Assembly (NCBI RefSeq): GCF_004798935.1 | Contig: NZ_RAHT01000001.1 | Span: 248,001 to 312,000, forward strand | Direction of reading: 5' to 3' | From: Ningiella ruwaisensis | Lineage (GTDB): Bacteria; Pseudomonadota; Gammaproteobacteria; Enterobacterales; Alteromonadaceae | Length of the DNA stretch: 64,000 bases | Shown: positions 37,380 through 46,090 of the stretch, piece by piece | How the letters are laid out: every line of letters starts with the position of its first letter | How positions within the stretch are numbered: the first letter of the stretch is position 1 | Notes under the pieces: model-generated | Seen by the model: the letters and a program-made list of their open reading frames with translations, nothing else | Database searches by the model: none | Told to the model about the DNA's origin: nothing | Position numbers and translations under genes: made by a program

Positions 37380-38015
37380 TTAAGGAAAGCCAGCATCATG
37401 TCTTTGTGCGAGAGCATTTAACCATTGTTCGTTTAAAGCGGTAATATGAATATCTTGTTGAGTAAAGCGAGACTTGAGCGTCAAGAGTTTGTCAAAAGAG
37501 AGTTCCGGTGACACAGCCAGCACCAATGACTGATCATTAGCAAGCTGTTCAGGCTTTATTGGCTGTAAGTTGGCATCAAAAAACTGCTCATTTGCAAAAA
37601 CAATAAACAATTGATTATCCTTTAGCGCAAGTGTTGAGCGCTTACTCTCTTGTCTTTCTCCTTCATTCATTTGCTCTGCATCTTTTCTTAAATCTGGTGT
37701 TAACTCCTTTTCGAGATAGATACCTTTTTGGTAGCGCAGCGACGCATCTGCATTTGTATCATGTTTTTCATCTGATGATGCGGCGCGCATAGCTCCGGCA
37801 TCCAATCCACTTCCCATTGAAATGAGCGCCAGAATCAATAGAGCAAAAAAAGCCATGGATAAGCCTAAAGCCACTTCAGTCATTGCCTGAGTGCTATGAT
37901 CAGCATTCGCATGTTGTGGCGAAATATGTGGTCTTGCAGCCGGCATTGATGATATCGCTGCTGATGGAGATAACGATGATGCGCTAGTTTGTGTTGGTTG
38001 ATTTTGCATATACAC
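37380..38015 (-). CDS. ExbD/TolR-like single-span protein, first gene of the locus
   Basis: This 211-residue protein has a cytoplasmic Ser/Pro/His-rich N-terminus, one membrane helix (about 46-68, EVALGLSMAFFALLILALI) and a periplasmic domain. In that domain TLALKDNQLFIVFANEQFF and SLVLAVSPELSFDKLLTLKSRFTQQDIHITALN resemble the ExbD/TolR fold (strand, short helix, strand). The conserved membrane Asp of ExbD is not obvious; the helix begins with Glu at about 47. It is therefore a divergent member and a candidate partner for the ExbB-like channel at 25069-25602. It is divergent from the S9 peptidase, with the promoter in the 142 bases between. Confidence 0.65.
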   Translation of the reverse strand: MYMQNQPTQTSASSLSPSAAISSMPAARPHISPQHANADHSTQAMTEVALGLSMAFFALLILALISMGSGLDAGAMRAASSDEKHDTNADASLRYQKGIYLEKELTPDLRKDAEQMNEGERQESKRSTLALKDNQLFIVFANEQFFDANLQPIKPEQLANDQSLVLAVSPELSFDKLLTLKSRFTQQDIHITALNEQWLNALAQRHDAGFP

Positions 38016-38157
38016 CCAATTGGCAAAATTAATTGTGCTTTGTTTTTCTCTTCGATTTATTACAAGCTATACTTTCCAATTTAATGTATGAAACCATTAG
38101 CCAGTAAATTTTATAGCAATTTCAAATCACTCAATCATAGCGTTTAAGGAAAGTTTA

Positions 38158-40365
38158 ATGCTCGCCAACTATCAAACTCAGCATAAAATGTACAAGAATA
38201 GAACGTTCAAGAATAAAACAACGCCAACAATCATCAATAAGTTCCTGAAAGGCTTGGCTATAGGTGCGAATTTATTATTCTCAGCCTCGCTAGTTGTGTC
38301 TGCCTATGCGCAAGAAACAGGCTCCCAGCAAAACGCCAGTAAAAGCAAGATGGAGTCGGTATTAGCTGAAGCACGATTAGACTATGCGGATGTATTCGAT
38401 TTGGAATTTGCTGCAAATCCAATCTTTACGAAAGACGCCAAGCAAATCATTTACGAGCGTCAGCATATGGATATTATGAAAGATGCGCGTCAGACTGCGC
38501 TTTGGAAAATTGACCTCAAAACCAAGCGACATACACCACTTCTGCTTGGAAATAGTGAAGCCAGCAACCCTAGAAATGCGGTGCTCTCCCCTAGTGGCGA
38601 CCGCATAGCGTTTGTGGCAAACGACAGTCAAGGGCCGCAAATATTTACCCTTTATCTGGATAACCTTAGCCTGACAAAACTGACCAGCTTAGCCGAATCA
38701 CCAAGCAACATAACTTGGTCACCCTCAGGTGAACAACTGGCATTTTCAATGTTCACGCCAGGTAAGCCTAGTCAAATATTTAGTGACTTACCGGCAAAAC
38801 CTGAAGGAGCCAACTGGGCGGGTAGCGCTCAAGTGGTTGATAAAACTCTCTATCGACGAGACGGCGGCGGGTATGTTAAAAACGGCTATAATCAGCTCTA
38901 CGTCGTTCCAAGTGACGGCGGCACTCCTCGTCAGATTACAAGCGGCGATTTTCATCATCAGGGGCAACTTGCTTGGCATAGCGAAAAGCCGCTCATTTAT
39001 TTTAGCGCACAGCGAGAAGCAAATTGGGAGTTAAATCCAAATCAGTCCAATATTTTTAGTGTGAACATTGATACCTCTGCAATTGAGCAAGTAACAGACT
39101 TTGCAGGCCCAGAATCCAACCCCATCATCAGTGAAGACGGTGAAAAGCTTATTTTCGAGTGGGTCAATGATAGAAAACTGGCATATCAAGTCAGCCAAAT
39201 TATGATAGCCCCGCTTGACTCTCCTAAAGATGCCAAATCCCTTACGCCTGATTTAGATCGTCAAATTCAGGATATTCAATACCAAGGTGACGATATCGTG
39301 TTCAGCTACATTGATGGCGGTGAAACGAAGCTTGCCGAATTAAGTTTAAGTGGAAAACTTAAGAAACTTGAGGCCAATTTGGGCGGACAATCCATAGGCA
39401 GGCCTTATACAAGTGGCGATTTTGCATTGGCTGAAAATGGTGACATTGTGATTGTGCAAGACAACAGCAATCAACCTGGCGATCTTTTCTTAATTAACGG
39501 TAATAAGCGAACGCAGCTTAGTGATCTGAATTCAGATGTATTTGCTCATATCGAAACGGCTGTGATTGAAAAGCTAAGCGTTACATCAAGTGTAGATGGT
39601 CGCAATATCGACGCGTGGATTGCCTATCCCCCAGGCTATAAAAAAGACATCAAGCATCAGTATCCACTAATATTGGAAATTCACGGTGGTCCGCATGCTG
39701 CCTACGGCGATACCTTTTCGATGGAAGTTCAACTAATGGCTGCAAAAGGTTACGCAGTATTGTGGTCAAACCCTCGCGGCAGCTCGTCTTATGGCGAAGA
39801 ATTTGGCAACACCATTCACCATAATTATCCTTCTGAAGACTACAATGACCTGATGGATGCGGTAGACGCTGCCATAGCAAGCTCAAACATTGACCAAGAT
39901 AATCTGTTTATTACGGGTGGTTCTGGCGGTGGCGTGCTCACCGCGTGGAGTATTGGAAAAACCGACCGTTTTTCAGCCGCCGTAGTGGCAAAACCCGTAA
40001 TTAACTGGTTAAGCTTTGCGCTTACTGCGGATATGTATCCGTTTTTTACGCAATACTGGATGCCGGGTATGCCATGGGAAGTGAAAGATCACCTTTGGAA
40101 ATATTCGCCTTTGTCTTTGGTCGGCAATGTTAAAACACCTACGATGCTGTTAACAGGGGATGCAGACTACCGCACGCCGATCAGCGAAACTGAGCAGTAT
40201 TACCACGCTTTGCGTCTGCAAGAAATTCCGTCGGTGATGGTTCGCATTCCTGGCGCGTCTCACGGGATTGCAGCACGCCCTAGTCATCTGATTCAAAAAG
40301 TAGGTAATATTGTTGCGTGGTTTGATCAATACAATTCGCAGCTTCAGTCAAACAATGAAAATTAA
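38158..40365 (+). CDS. S9-family prolyl oligopeptidase-type peptidase, exported
   Basis: This 735-residue protein has a long basic n-region and signal peptide (ends VVSAYAQ, about residue 50), an N-terminal beta-propeller (LSPSGDRIAFVAND, ITWSPSGEQLAFS) and a C-terminal alpha/beta-hydrolase domain. The catalytic triad is visible as Ser589 in GGSGGG, Asp670 in GDADYRTP and His702 in GASHG. Family members cleave short peptides, often as dipeptidyl or acylaminoacyl peptidases; the protein probably works in the periplasm on imported peptides. The start has a good AAGGAAAG site. It is a single gene closed by a terminator, and divergent from the ExbD-like gene. Confidence 0.92.
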   Translation: MLANYQTQHKMYKNRTFKNKTTPTIINKFLKGLAIGANLLFSASLVVSAYAQETGSQQNASKSKMESVLAEARLDYADVFDLEFAANPIFTKDAKQIIYERQHMDIMKDARQTALWKIDLKTKRHTPLLLGNSEASNPRNAVLSPSGDRIAFVANDSQGPQIFTLYLDNLSLTKLTSLAESPSNITWSPSGEQLAFSMFTPGKPSQIFSDLPAKPEGANWAGSAQVVDKTLYRRDGGGYVKNGYNQLYVVPSDGGTPRQITSGDFHHQGQLAWHSEKPLIYFSAQREANWELNPNQSNIFSVNIDTSAIEQVTDFAGPESNPIISEDGEKLIFEWVNDRKLAYQVSQIMIAPLDSPKDAKSLTPDLDRQIQDIQYQGDDIVFSYIDGGETKLAELSLSGKLKKLEANLGGQSIGRPYTSGDFALAENGDIVIVQDNSNQPGDLFLINGNKRTQLSDLNSDVFAHIETAVIEKLSVTSSVDGRNIDAWIAYPPGYKKDIKHQYPLILEIHGGPHAAYGDTFSMEVQLMAAKGYAVLWSNPRGSSSYGEEFGNTIHHNYPSEDYNDLMDAVDAAIASSNIDQDNLFITGGSGGGVLTAWSIGKTDRFSAAVVAKPVINWLSFALTADMYPFFTQYWMPGMPWEVKDHLWKYSPLSLVGNVKTPTMLLTGDADYRTPISETEQYYHALRLQEIPSVMVRIPGASHGIAARPSHLIQKVGNIVAWFDQYNSQLQSNNEN

Positions 40366-40392
40366 ACTCACAAATTTGATAATTTAGATCTT

Positions 40393-40424
40393 AAAGGGGC
40401 GTTTTTTAAGCGCCCCTTTCATTT
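40393..40424. terminator. Intrinsic terminator between converging genes
   Basis: AAAGGGGCG and CGCCCCTTT form a 9-bp stem 28 bases after the S9 peptidase stop and 37 bases from the stop of the converging ABC/M1 gene. The surrounding sequence is T-rich on the plus strand (TTTCATTT) and A/T-rich on the minus strand, so it can serve both. Confidence 0.85.
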
Positions 40425-40460
40425 GGTAATCTGGTGAATACAGGTACGACGGTATGTGTT

Positions 40461-43400
40461 TTAGTTCACCTTTAGAATATTATCTTGCGACTCTCTATCT
40501 ATAAAGCGTACAAAAGGGTCTACCCCGGCGTAGGCGGGCTTTTCGTCCAACACAATGACCAAAGTATTCTCCCCCTGCTCCAGCTGATGCTTTTTCTGAT
40601 ATAAAATTGTAGTATCGCTTGAAAAATCGTCCGGATCATCGTCAAAAAACGCAATATCTACTACATCAGAAAAGTCTTGCGGCGTCTCCTTTCCTTTACC
40701 ATCTGCCTTATATTGTGAAGCATGGATACTCAGGGTGATGTCGTATTTACCATCATCTCTTTGCTCGGCAAGCACTTCATTCAGGCGAATATCATATACC
40801 GTGATTTGCGTAAACTGCTGCTCAATAAATGCATGATCACCTTTGGGAGCCTCTGCTTTAATCGCGGCTAGCAAATCAAGCGTTGTCGCTTGTTCATCTC
40901 GCGAAAATTTAAATTTTTCAATTAATCCTGACAACGCACGATTAAGCGCCTCTTCACCTATTCGATCGGCAATGGCCATCATCACAATAGAACCCTTACG
41001 ATAATGAATATACTGCTGCCCCTCAGCGCGCATAAACGGCATTTCTTCAAGCTGTTCCTGAGTGCGTCCTCGCAGATAGCTGTCAAGCTCGTAGCTTAAA
41101 AACTCGCGCATTTTTGCCTGTCCATATTTGTCTTTCATAACCAACAAAGCGGCATATTGTGACAGGGATTCAGATAAAATTGCGCTTCCCTGCACATTGG
41201 CGGCATTGAGTTGATGCCCAAACCATTGATGGGCTACTTCATGCGCGGTGATGTAGTACACGGGGTCAATGTTGTCCTTGTCTCGTAAATCGGTAATAAA
41301 ACCTATTCGTTCAGAATAAGGAACCGTGTTGGCAAAGCTTTGGGCGAATCTACGATACCCCGGAAATTCAATAATTCTAAGCTGCCGGTGCTGATAGGGG
41401 CCAAACACGCTTTGAAAGAGATCCAGAGAATCTTTGCTTGCCTCAATCATTCTATCGATATTCCAGTCGTGATCGCGATGATAGTAGATCGCAATCTCAA
41501 CACCATTGTGCATGGCGGTTTTTACTTCTAAGTCTGCCGACATGATAGAAAAGAAATTAATCATCGGCGCATCCATTTCATAATGGAAATAATTGCGGCC
41601 ATCTTCATTCCAATATTTTTGCAAATAGCCTGGTGCTATCGCTATTTGGTCTTCGCTGGTAGATAGCGTGGCTGAAAAATCGATGAGCCCAACAGTGGGA
41701 CCAAAGAAGCTCTCAGTGTAACGGCTAGTATCTTCAAGATCGTAGGCGCGCTTGGGAGGAGGAAGATCGCGCTTACGCCTTTCATGGCGGTCATCTAAAT
41801 AAACGCTTGTATTCACACCAAAATTAGGTAAAAGTTCAAAATTGTTGATGAAGGTACCATTTTGTACCAGCGTAGTATCTTCCCCGGCGTCTTTAAAGCC
41901 GAAGTGTTGACGAGACAAACTGATTTTACCCGAAACTTGCTGCTGGGGTGGTAAAGGCGTTTCAAATACCAGCCACGCCGTATCAAATTTTTCATCAACA
42001 TCCTGCACTCTCGCTCCTTCAATATCGATACGCAGGTCGGAAGTATAACGCGGCAGATTAATAAGCGCCTTTTCTATAGGAGCATCACTTTGATTGCGCA
42101 TCTCAAAATTTGCAATCGCCTCTATTTGTCTAAGCTCAGGAAAAATAGCCACATCAATATGCATTGATTCAACAATTGGAACGGGGGCATCCTCATATTG
42201 CGCGTAAGTTTTTTCGTAGTCAGCGCGTAAATCAAGACCATCTTCGCTTCCTACAAACTCATTAATGACTGTCGTGTTATAGTGAATAATTGTGCCAACG
42301 CCTATAAATACGAGCGTTGCAATAATCACCAGGCTCCTTCCGCCACTGCCTAACTGATATCCAAGCAAAGCAAAGCGTGATTTTAAGCTATTTTGCGGTC
42401 CCCGCTGCCACAATGCATAGCTAAGAGCAGCGAGCACAAGGGCTAATGCGCCCCAATAAAGCATGTAGTAATTTTGCGTGGTTAATGCCCATCCGTACCC
42501 ATTCATATCTGAATATTGCATGACAGGTGCATTACCGTATTGAAACATATTGTGTTCAAGCCCAATTTGAGTAAAGGCTAAAGACACAAAGAAATAAGCT
42601 ACAAAAATGAGCATTCCCACGTATTTGTTTGGACTCAGTGCCTGAATAAAAAAGGCAAGTACCACCAGCAAAATCCATTGCAATGCTGAAAAGTAACCCA
42701 AAGAAATGGCATATTGGCTTAAGTCGATATCTACAAATCCCTTGGATAGCTGAAACAGTATCGTTGCAAGCATACCTGAGAGTAAAACTGCGACGATAAC
42801 GCACGATACTGCCAAAAACTTGGTCAGCCAGAAAGTCAAATTAGAGACGGGCATACTGTCAACAATATCGCCCATACCGACCGAGCGCTCTCGCCACACA
42901 ACCTCGGCGCTGTAATAAGTAATGATGATTATAATGACTAAGCTGAAGGCTCCATTAATCATCTCGACCATGTATTGCGTTAGCGGCCAGTTTGGCGCGC
43001 CATATATGCCTGGCGAATCCGCTAAAATGAAAATCAAGGTGAAAAAGCAATACACCATTAAAATTAAAAAGGCCGGAGATAAAAACACTTGTTGCATCTC
43101 AAACTTCAGACGTTGCGTAAACTGCGCAAGAGCGCTGTCATTTGAGTATTTGGCGCTAATATCATTGTCTAGTGGCGGTTCAAAGGTGCTGGAAACTTGT
43201 TTAGATGCGCTACGTTTTTTCACAATACCAAGAGGACTGAAGAGGCGCGAAAAACCCATGAATATCACAAAGCCTACCGCCAACCACAGAAGCCGGTTAT
43301 AAAGTACCTCTCCACTTAGGCCAAGCGTATCAAAATTGCGCTCTGCAGGCGTCCAGTAACGGGTGACTTCAGCAAAAGTACGAAGACCAAAGGGATCAAG

Positions 43401-44018
43401 TAAAGCAGCCAACTCTCTATCAGAGGGTGATGAGAAAACCTCACCGGTTATTACATAGAGAATAAATATCCCAAGCGCAATTAAGTACACCGCCATCATG
43501 CTTTGAAAGCGAAGCGCAAACGCATAGAAAAGTGCTGAAAGCACAAATAGCGTTGTAACAGAAAATATAAAATAAGGCTTTAAATAATAGGAAAGTGCAA
43601 AGGCGCCTACTCGCTCTTGGTCAAGCCATGGCATAAGGCTACCAATCATCAACGCCAGGGGGATCATGGCAAATACCGTTAAACACACTGCATATGCGCC
43701 AAGAAATCGACCTAATTGATATTGAAATGCTTGAAGCGGTTTTGTAACGATAATTTCATTCATACCGCTTGCTTCATTTCGCATTGCAGTATTGGCAACA
43801 AAATTAACAACCAGAAACATTCCAAAAATAGCAAAAATCAGCAGAGTCTGAGCGATGGCGTAAGGGCTATTTATATTTACATTGGACGATGCCCCAATTT
43901 GCACATTGTCGATGGTGATAGACAAAAACGGCAATAAAAAGAAAATAAGACAGGTGACGATAAACGATGGCTGCTTTGTAAAATAGCGCCATTCAAATTG
44001 CATCATTTTAAGAATCAT
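40461..44018 (-). CDS. ABC transporter permease fused to M1-family aminopeptidase domain
   Basis: This 1185-residue protein has two sets of ABC-2-type membrane helices (starting FLLPFLSITI; FSLVIIIIITYY; later helices to about residue 590) joined to an M1 peptidase-like extracytoplasmic region (about 610-1185). The zinc site is kept: HEVAHQWFGH (H926, E927, H930) and Glu950 in LSESLSQYAA; a GAMEN-like exopeptidase motif is replaced by NFFSIMSA. Such permease-peptidase fusions exist in many Bacteroidetes and gammaproteobacteria; the substrate is unknown. It overlaps the ATPase gene by 11 bases (ATGATTCTTAA), so the two form one exporter operon. It ends 37 bases from a shared terminator. Confidence 0.88.
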   Translation of the reverse strand: MILKMMQFEWRYFTKQPSFIVTCLIFFLLPFLSITIDNVQIGASSNVNINSPYAIAQTLLIFAIFGMFLVVNFVANTAMRNEASGMNEIIVTKPLQAFQYQLGRFLGAYAVCLTVFAMIPLALMIGSLMPWLDQERVGAFALSYYLKPYFIFSVTTLFVLSALFYAFALRFQSMMAVYLIALGIFILYVITGEVFSSPSDRELAALLDPFGLRTFAEVTRYWTPAERNFDTLGLSGEVLYNRLLWLAVGFVIFMGFSRLFSPLGIVKKRSASKQVSSTFEPPLDNDISAKYSNDSALAQFTQRLKFEMQQVFLSPAFLILMVYCFFTLIFILADSPGIYGAPNWPLTQYMVEMINGAFSLVIIIIITYYSAEVVWRERSVGMGDIVDSMPVSNLTFWLTKFLAVSCVIVAVLLSGMLATILFQLSKGFVDIDLSQYAISLGYFSALQWILLVVLAFFIQALSPNKYVGMLIFVAYFFVSLAFTQIGLEHNMFQYGNAPVMQYSDMNGYGWALTTQNYYMLYWGALALVLAALSYALWQRGPQNSLKSRFALLGYQLGSGGRSLVIIATLVFIGVGTIIHYNTTVINEFVGSEDGLDLRADYEKTYAQYEDAPVPIVESMHIDVAIFPELRQIEAIANFEMRNQSDAPIEKALINLPRYTSDLRIDIEGARVQDVDEKFDTAWLVFETPLPPQQQVSGKISLSRQHFGFKDAGEDTTLVQNGTFINNFELLPNFGVNTSVYLDDRHERRKRDLPPPKRAYDLEDTSRYTESFFGPTVGLIDFSATLSTSEDQIAIAPGYLQKYWNEDGRNYFHYEMDAPMINFFSIMSADLEVKTAMHNGVEIAIYYHRDHDWNIDRMIEASKDSLDLFQSVFGPYQHRQLRIIEFPGYRRFAQSFANTVPYSERIGFITDLRDKDNIDPVYYITAHEVAHQWFGHQLNAANVQGSAILSESLSQYAALLVMKDKYGQAKMREFLSYELDSYLRGRTQEQLEEMPFMRAEGQQYIHYRKGSIVMMAIADRIGEEALNRALSGLIEKFKFSRDEQATTLDLLAAIKAEAPKGDHAFIEQQFTQITVYDIRLNEVLAEQRDDGKYDITLSIHASQYKADGKGKETPQDFSDVVDIAFFDDDPDDFSSDTTILYQKKHQLEQGENTLVIVLDEKPAYAGVDPFVRFIDRESQDNILKVN

Positions 44019-44889
44019 TGTTCACCCGCGAATGATTAAGCGTGTTAAAATAAACATCTTCTAACGAAGCTGGAGCTGATTCAAAACCTTCAGGCTGAGT
44101 ATCGGCGACAACATGTATTACGGTGCGCCCGGCAAACAAACGTGTTGATAAAACCTGTAAATCATCAGCAATATCTTCTACCTCATAGGGATGGACGGTT
44201 TTGCGCCAAATTTTGCCATCGAGACTTTGCGTCAAAGAGATGGGGTTCCCCTGCAGCAAAATTTCGCCCTTTCCTAGAACCGCCATGTTTTCGCAAAGCT
44301 CAGAAACATCATCTACGATGTGCGTCGATAAAATAATGACTTTGTCTCGCCCAAGGCTTACCAATAAATTATGGAATCGATTACGCTCTTCTGGGTCAAG
44401 ACCTGCGGTCGGTTCATCTACAATCAGCAGATCGGGATCGCCCAACAGCGCTTGCGCAATACCAAAACGCTGTCGCATGCCGCCTGAGAATCCACTTACG
44501 GCACGTTTCCGATACTGGAATAGGTTGGTGTGCGCAAGTAAGCCTTCCACTGCTTCTTTGCGCTCTGCTTTATTGTTAATGCCTTTCAAAATCGCCAGGT
44601 GGTCAAGCAGGTTATAGGCACTTACCCGTGGGTAAACACCAAAATCCTGCGGAAGATATCCCAGGCGTTTTCTTAGCTCGTTGGGCTCGTTGATAACATC
44701 GACTCCGTCGAAGGTGATGCTACCTGTATCAGGCTGTTGAAGCGTTGCAATGGTGCGCATTAGACTCGATTTACCGGCACCATTTGGGCCGAGTAAGCCA
44801 AATAAGCCTTTATCAATCTGCAAATCAACGCTTTTTAGTGCATGAACACCGTTTGGATAGGTTTTTGAAACTTGACTGATTTTGAGCAT
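44008..44889 (-). CDS. ABC transporter ATP-binding protein
   Basis: This 293-residue ATPase has Walker A GPNGAGKS (34-41), Q-loop YLPQDFG, signature SGFSGGMRQR, Walker B LLIVDEPTAGLDP and a switch His in ILSTHIVDD. It belongs to the ABC-2/export type. It powers the permease-peptidase fusion whose start lies inside its last codons. The upstream 136 bases (44890-45025) form the promoter region after ansA; the upstream gene ends 136 bases away, so it probably begins its own operon. Confidence 0.95.
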   Translation of the reverse strand: MLKISQVSKTYPNGVHALKSVDLQIDKGLFGLLGPNGAGKSSLMRTIATLQQPDTGSITFDGVDVINEPNELRKRLGYLPQDFGVYPRVSAYNLLDHLAILKGINNKAERKEAVEGLLAHTNLFQYRKRAVSGFSGGMRQRFGIAQALLGDPDLLIVDEPTAGLDPEERNRFHNLLVSLGRDKVIILSTHIVDDVSELCENMAVLGKGEILLQGNPISLTQSLDGKIWRKTVHPYEVEDIADDLQVLSTRLFAGRTVIHVVADTQPEGFESAPASLEDVYFNTLNHSRVNNDS

Positions 44890-45025
44890 GAACGCTTCCC
44901 TTGTGCAATAAAGATGCTACCAATTGCGTTTTATCTTTTAATTTGAAATCCTTAATCTCACTAACATAGCAAGCTTTTAAAAAAAACAAAACAAATTGAG
45001 AATCAAGGAGATGTTACGAGATATG

Positions 45026-46054
45026 TCAATCGCTCATTTCGCCACGAAGGCTTTTGCTCATAAGCAACTGTTGCTGCGTAAAACTAAGGTGAGATTGACT
45101 GAGAACATAATGTAATTTCGCTAATGCAGCCTCTGGGGTCATGTCCTTGCCTGACACAACTTGCGTGTCCTCAACGCTTTTCCCGGTTGCATAGCCTTTC
45201 ATGTTTACTTTCCCTCTCAGGCACTGAGTGCAGTTCACAACAATGATATTGTTGTCTCTTGCGCGCTGGAGTTGTTGGAGAAGATCAGGGTGGCTTGGCG
45301 CATTCCCTACGCCGTAGCTAAGCAGTATGAGCGCCTTAACCGGCTGCTGAAGAACGTTGGCGAGCAATTCGCTGCTCATACCCGGGTAAAGCGTTAACAT
45401 CCCTACAGGCTGACTTTGAATTTGCATCACTTTTAAAGGGGCTTTCGCTTTTGGGTCATCATGGCAAATATCGACATGGCTTTTAATATGAATGCCCGCA
45501 TCAAGCAAACTGGGATAGTTGGGGGAATCAAAGGCATGAAATCCGTCTGCATCAATCTTACGGGCGCGATTTCCGCGATACAGACTATTATTAAAAAATA
45601 GTGTGACCTCTCGTATGGGGAAATTTGCCGCAATATATAAAGCATTTAGCAAATTTGCCTGTCCGTCAGAACGAAGCTGAGCCAGTGGAATTTGACTGCC
45701 TGTAATAATGACCGGCTTATTTAAATTTTCAAACATGAACGAAAGCGCAGATGCGGTATAGGCCATCGTGTCAGTGCCATGCAAAATAATAAAACCGTCA
45801 TAAGCATCGTAGTTAGCTTGTATATCATCAGCAATCCGCTGCCAGTCTGCTGGCACCATATCGCTTGAATCAAGCAAGGTATCATACTCATGTAGCGTAT
45901 AATTAGGCATCTCGGGGCGATGAAATTCTGGCAGACCTGCCAGGGTATCGCCTAAAAAGCCAGCCGCCGGAACAAATCCATTTTCGGATGCGCGCATACC
46001 AATTGTACCGCCAGTATAAGCAATGTAGATATGTTTTCTAAATGTAGCTGTCAT
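45026..46054 (-). CDS. ansA: L-asparaginase I (cytoplasmic type)
   Basis: This 342-residue protein hydrolyses Asn to Asp and ammonia. The family blocks are TGGTIGM (catalytic Thr14 from the chosen start), LPEFHRPEMP, ILHGTDTMAYTASAL, PVIITGSQIPLAQLRSDGQ and FFNNSLYRGNRA, and it is closely similar in pattern to E. coli AnsA. No signal peptide, so cytoplasmic (type I). I start at the ATG at 46054 by family alignment; the open frame extends 10 codons to a TTG at 46084. It follows the DUF349 gene by 36 bases and probably ends the operon starting at 49763. Confidence 0.95.
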   Translation of the reverse strand: MTATFRKHIYIAYTGGTIGMRASENGFVPAAGFLGDTLAGLPEFHRPEMPNYTLHEYDTLLDSSDMVPADWQRIADDIQANYDAYDGFIILHGTDTMAYTASALSFMFENLNKPVIITGSQIPLAQLRSDGQANLLNALYIAANFPIREVTLFFNNSLYRGNRARKIDADGFHAFDSPNYPSLLDAGIHIKSHVDICHDDPKAKAPLKVMQIQSQPVGMLTLYPGMSSELLANVLQQPVKALILLSYGVGNAPSHPDLLQQLQRARDNNIIVVNCTQCLRGKVNMKGYATGKSVEDTQVVSGKDMTPEAALAKLHYVLSQSHLSFTQQQLLMSKSLRGEMSD

Positions 46055-46090
46055 ATGCCTTGCACCGCCTGCCCTTTTCTTCAATACATA

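Noticed and set aside
23517-38015. Identity with the Zorya defence system (MotA-like ZorA plus partners)
   Set aside because: A short ExbB-like channel is present, but no OmpA-domain ZorB, no ZorC/ZorD-type helicase or nuclease; kinase, FHA and Lon-like members do not fit.
23517-38015. Type VI secretion cluster (PpkA kinase and FHA proteins occur there)
   Set aside because: No Hcp, VgrG, ClpV, TssB/C or baseplate genes are present in the window.
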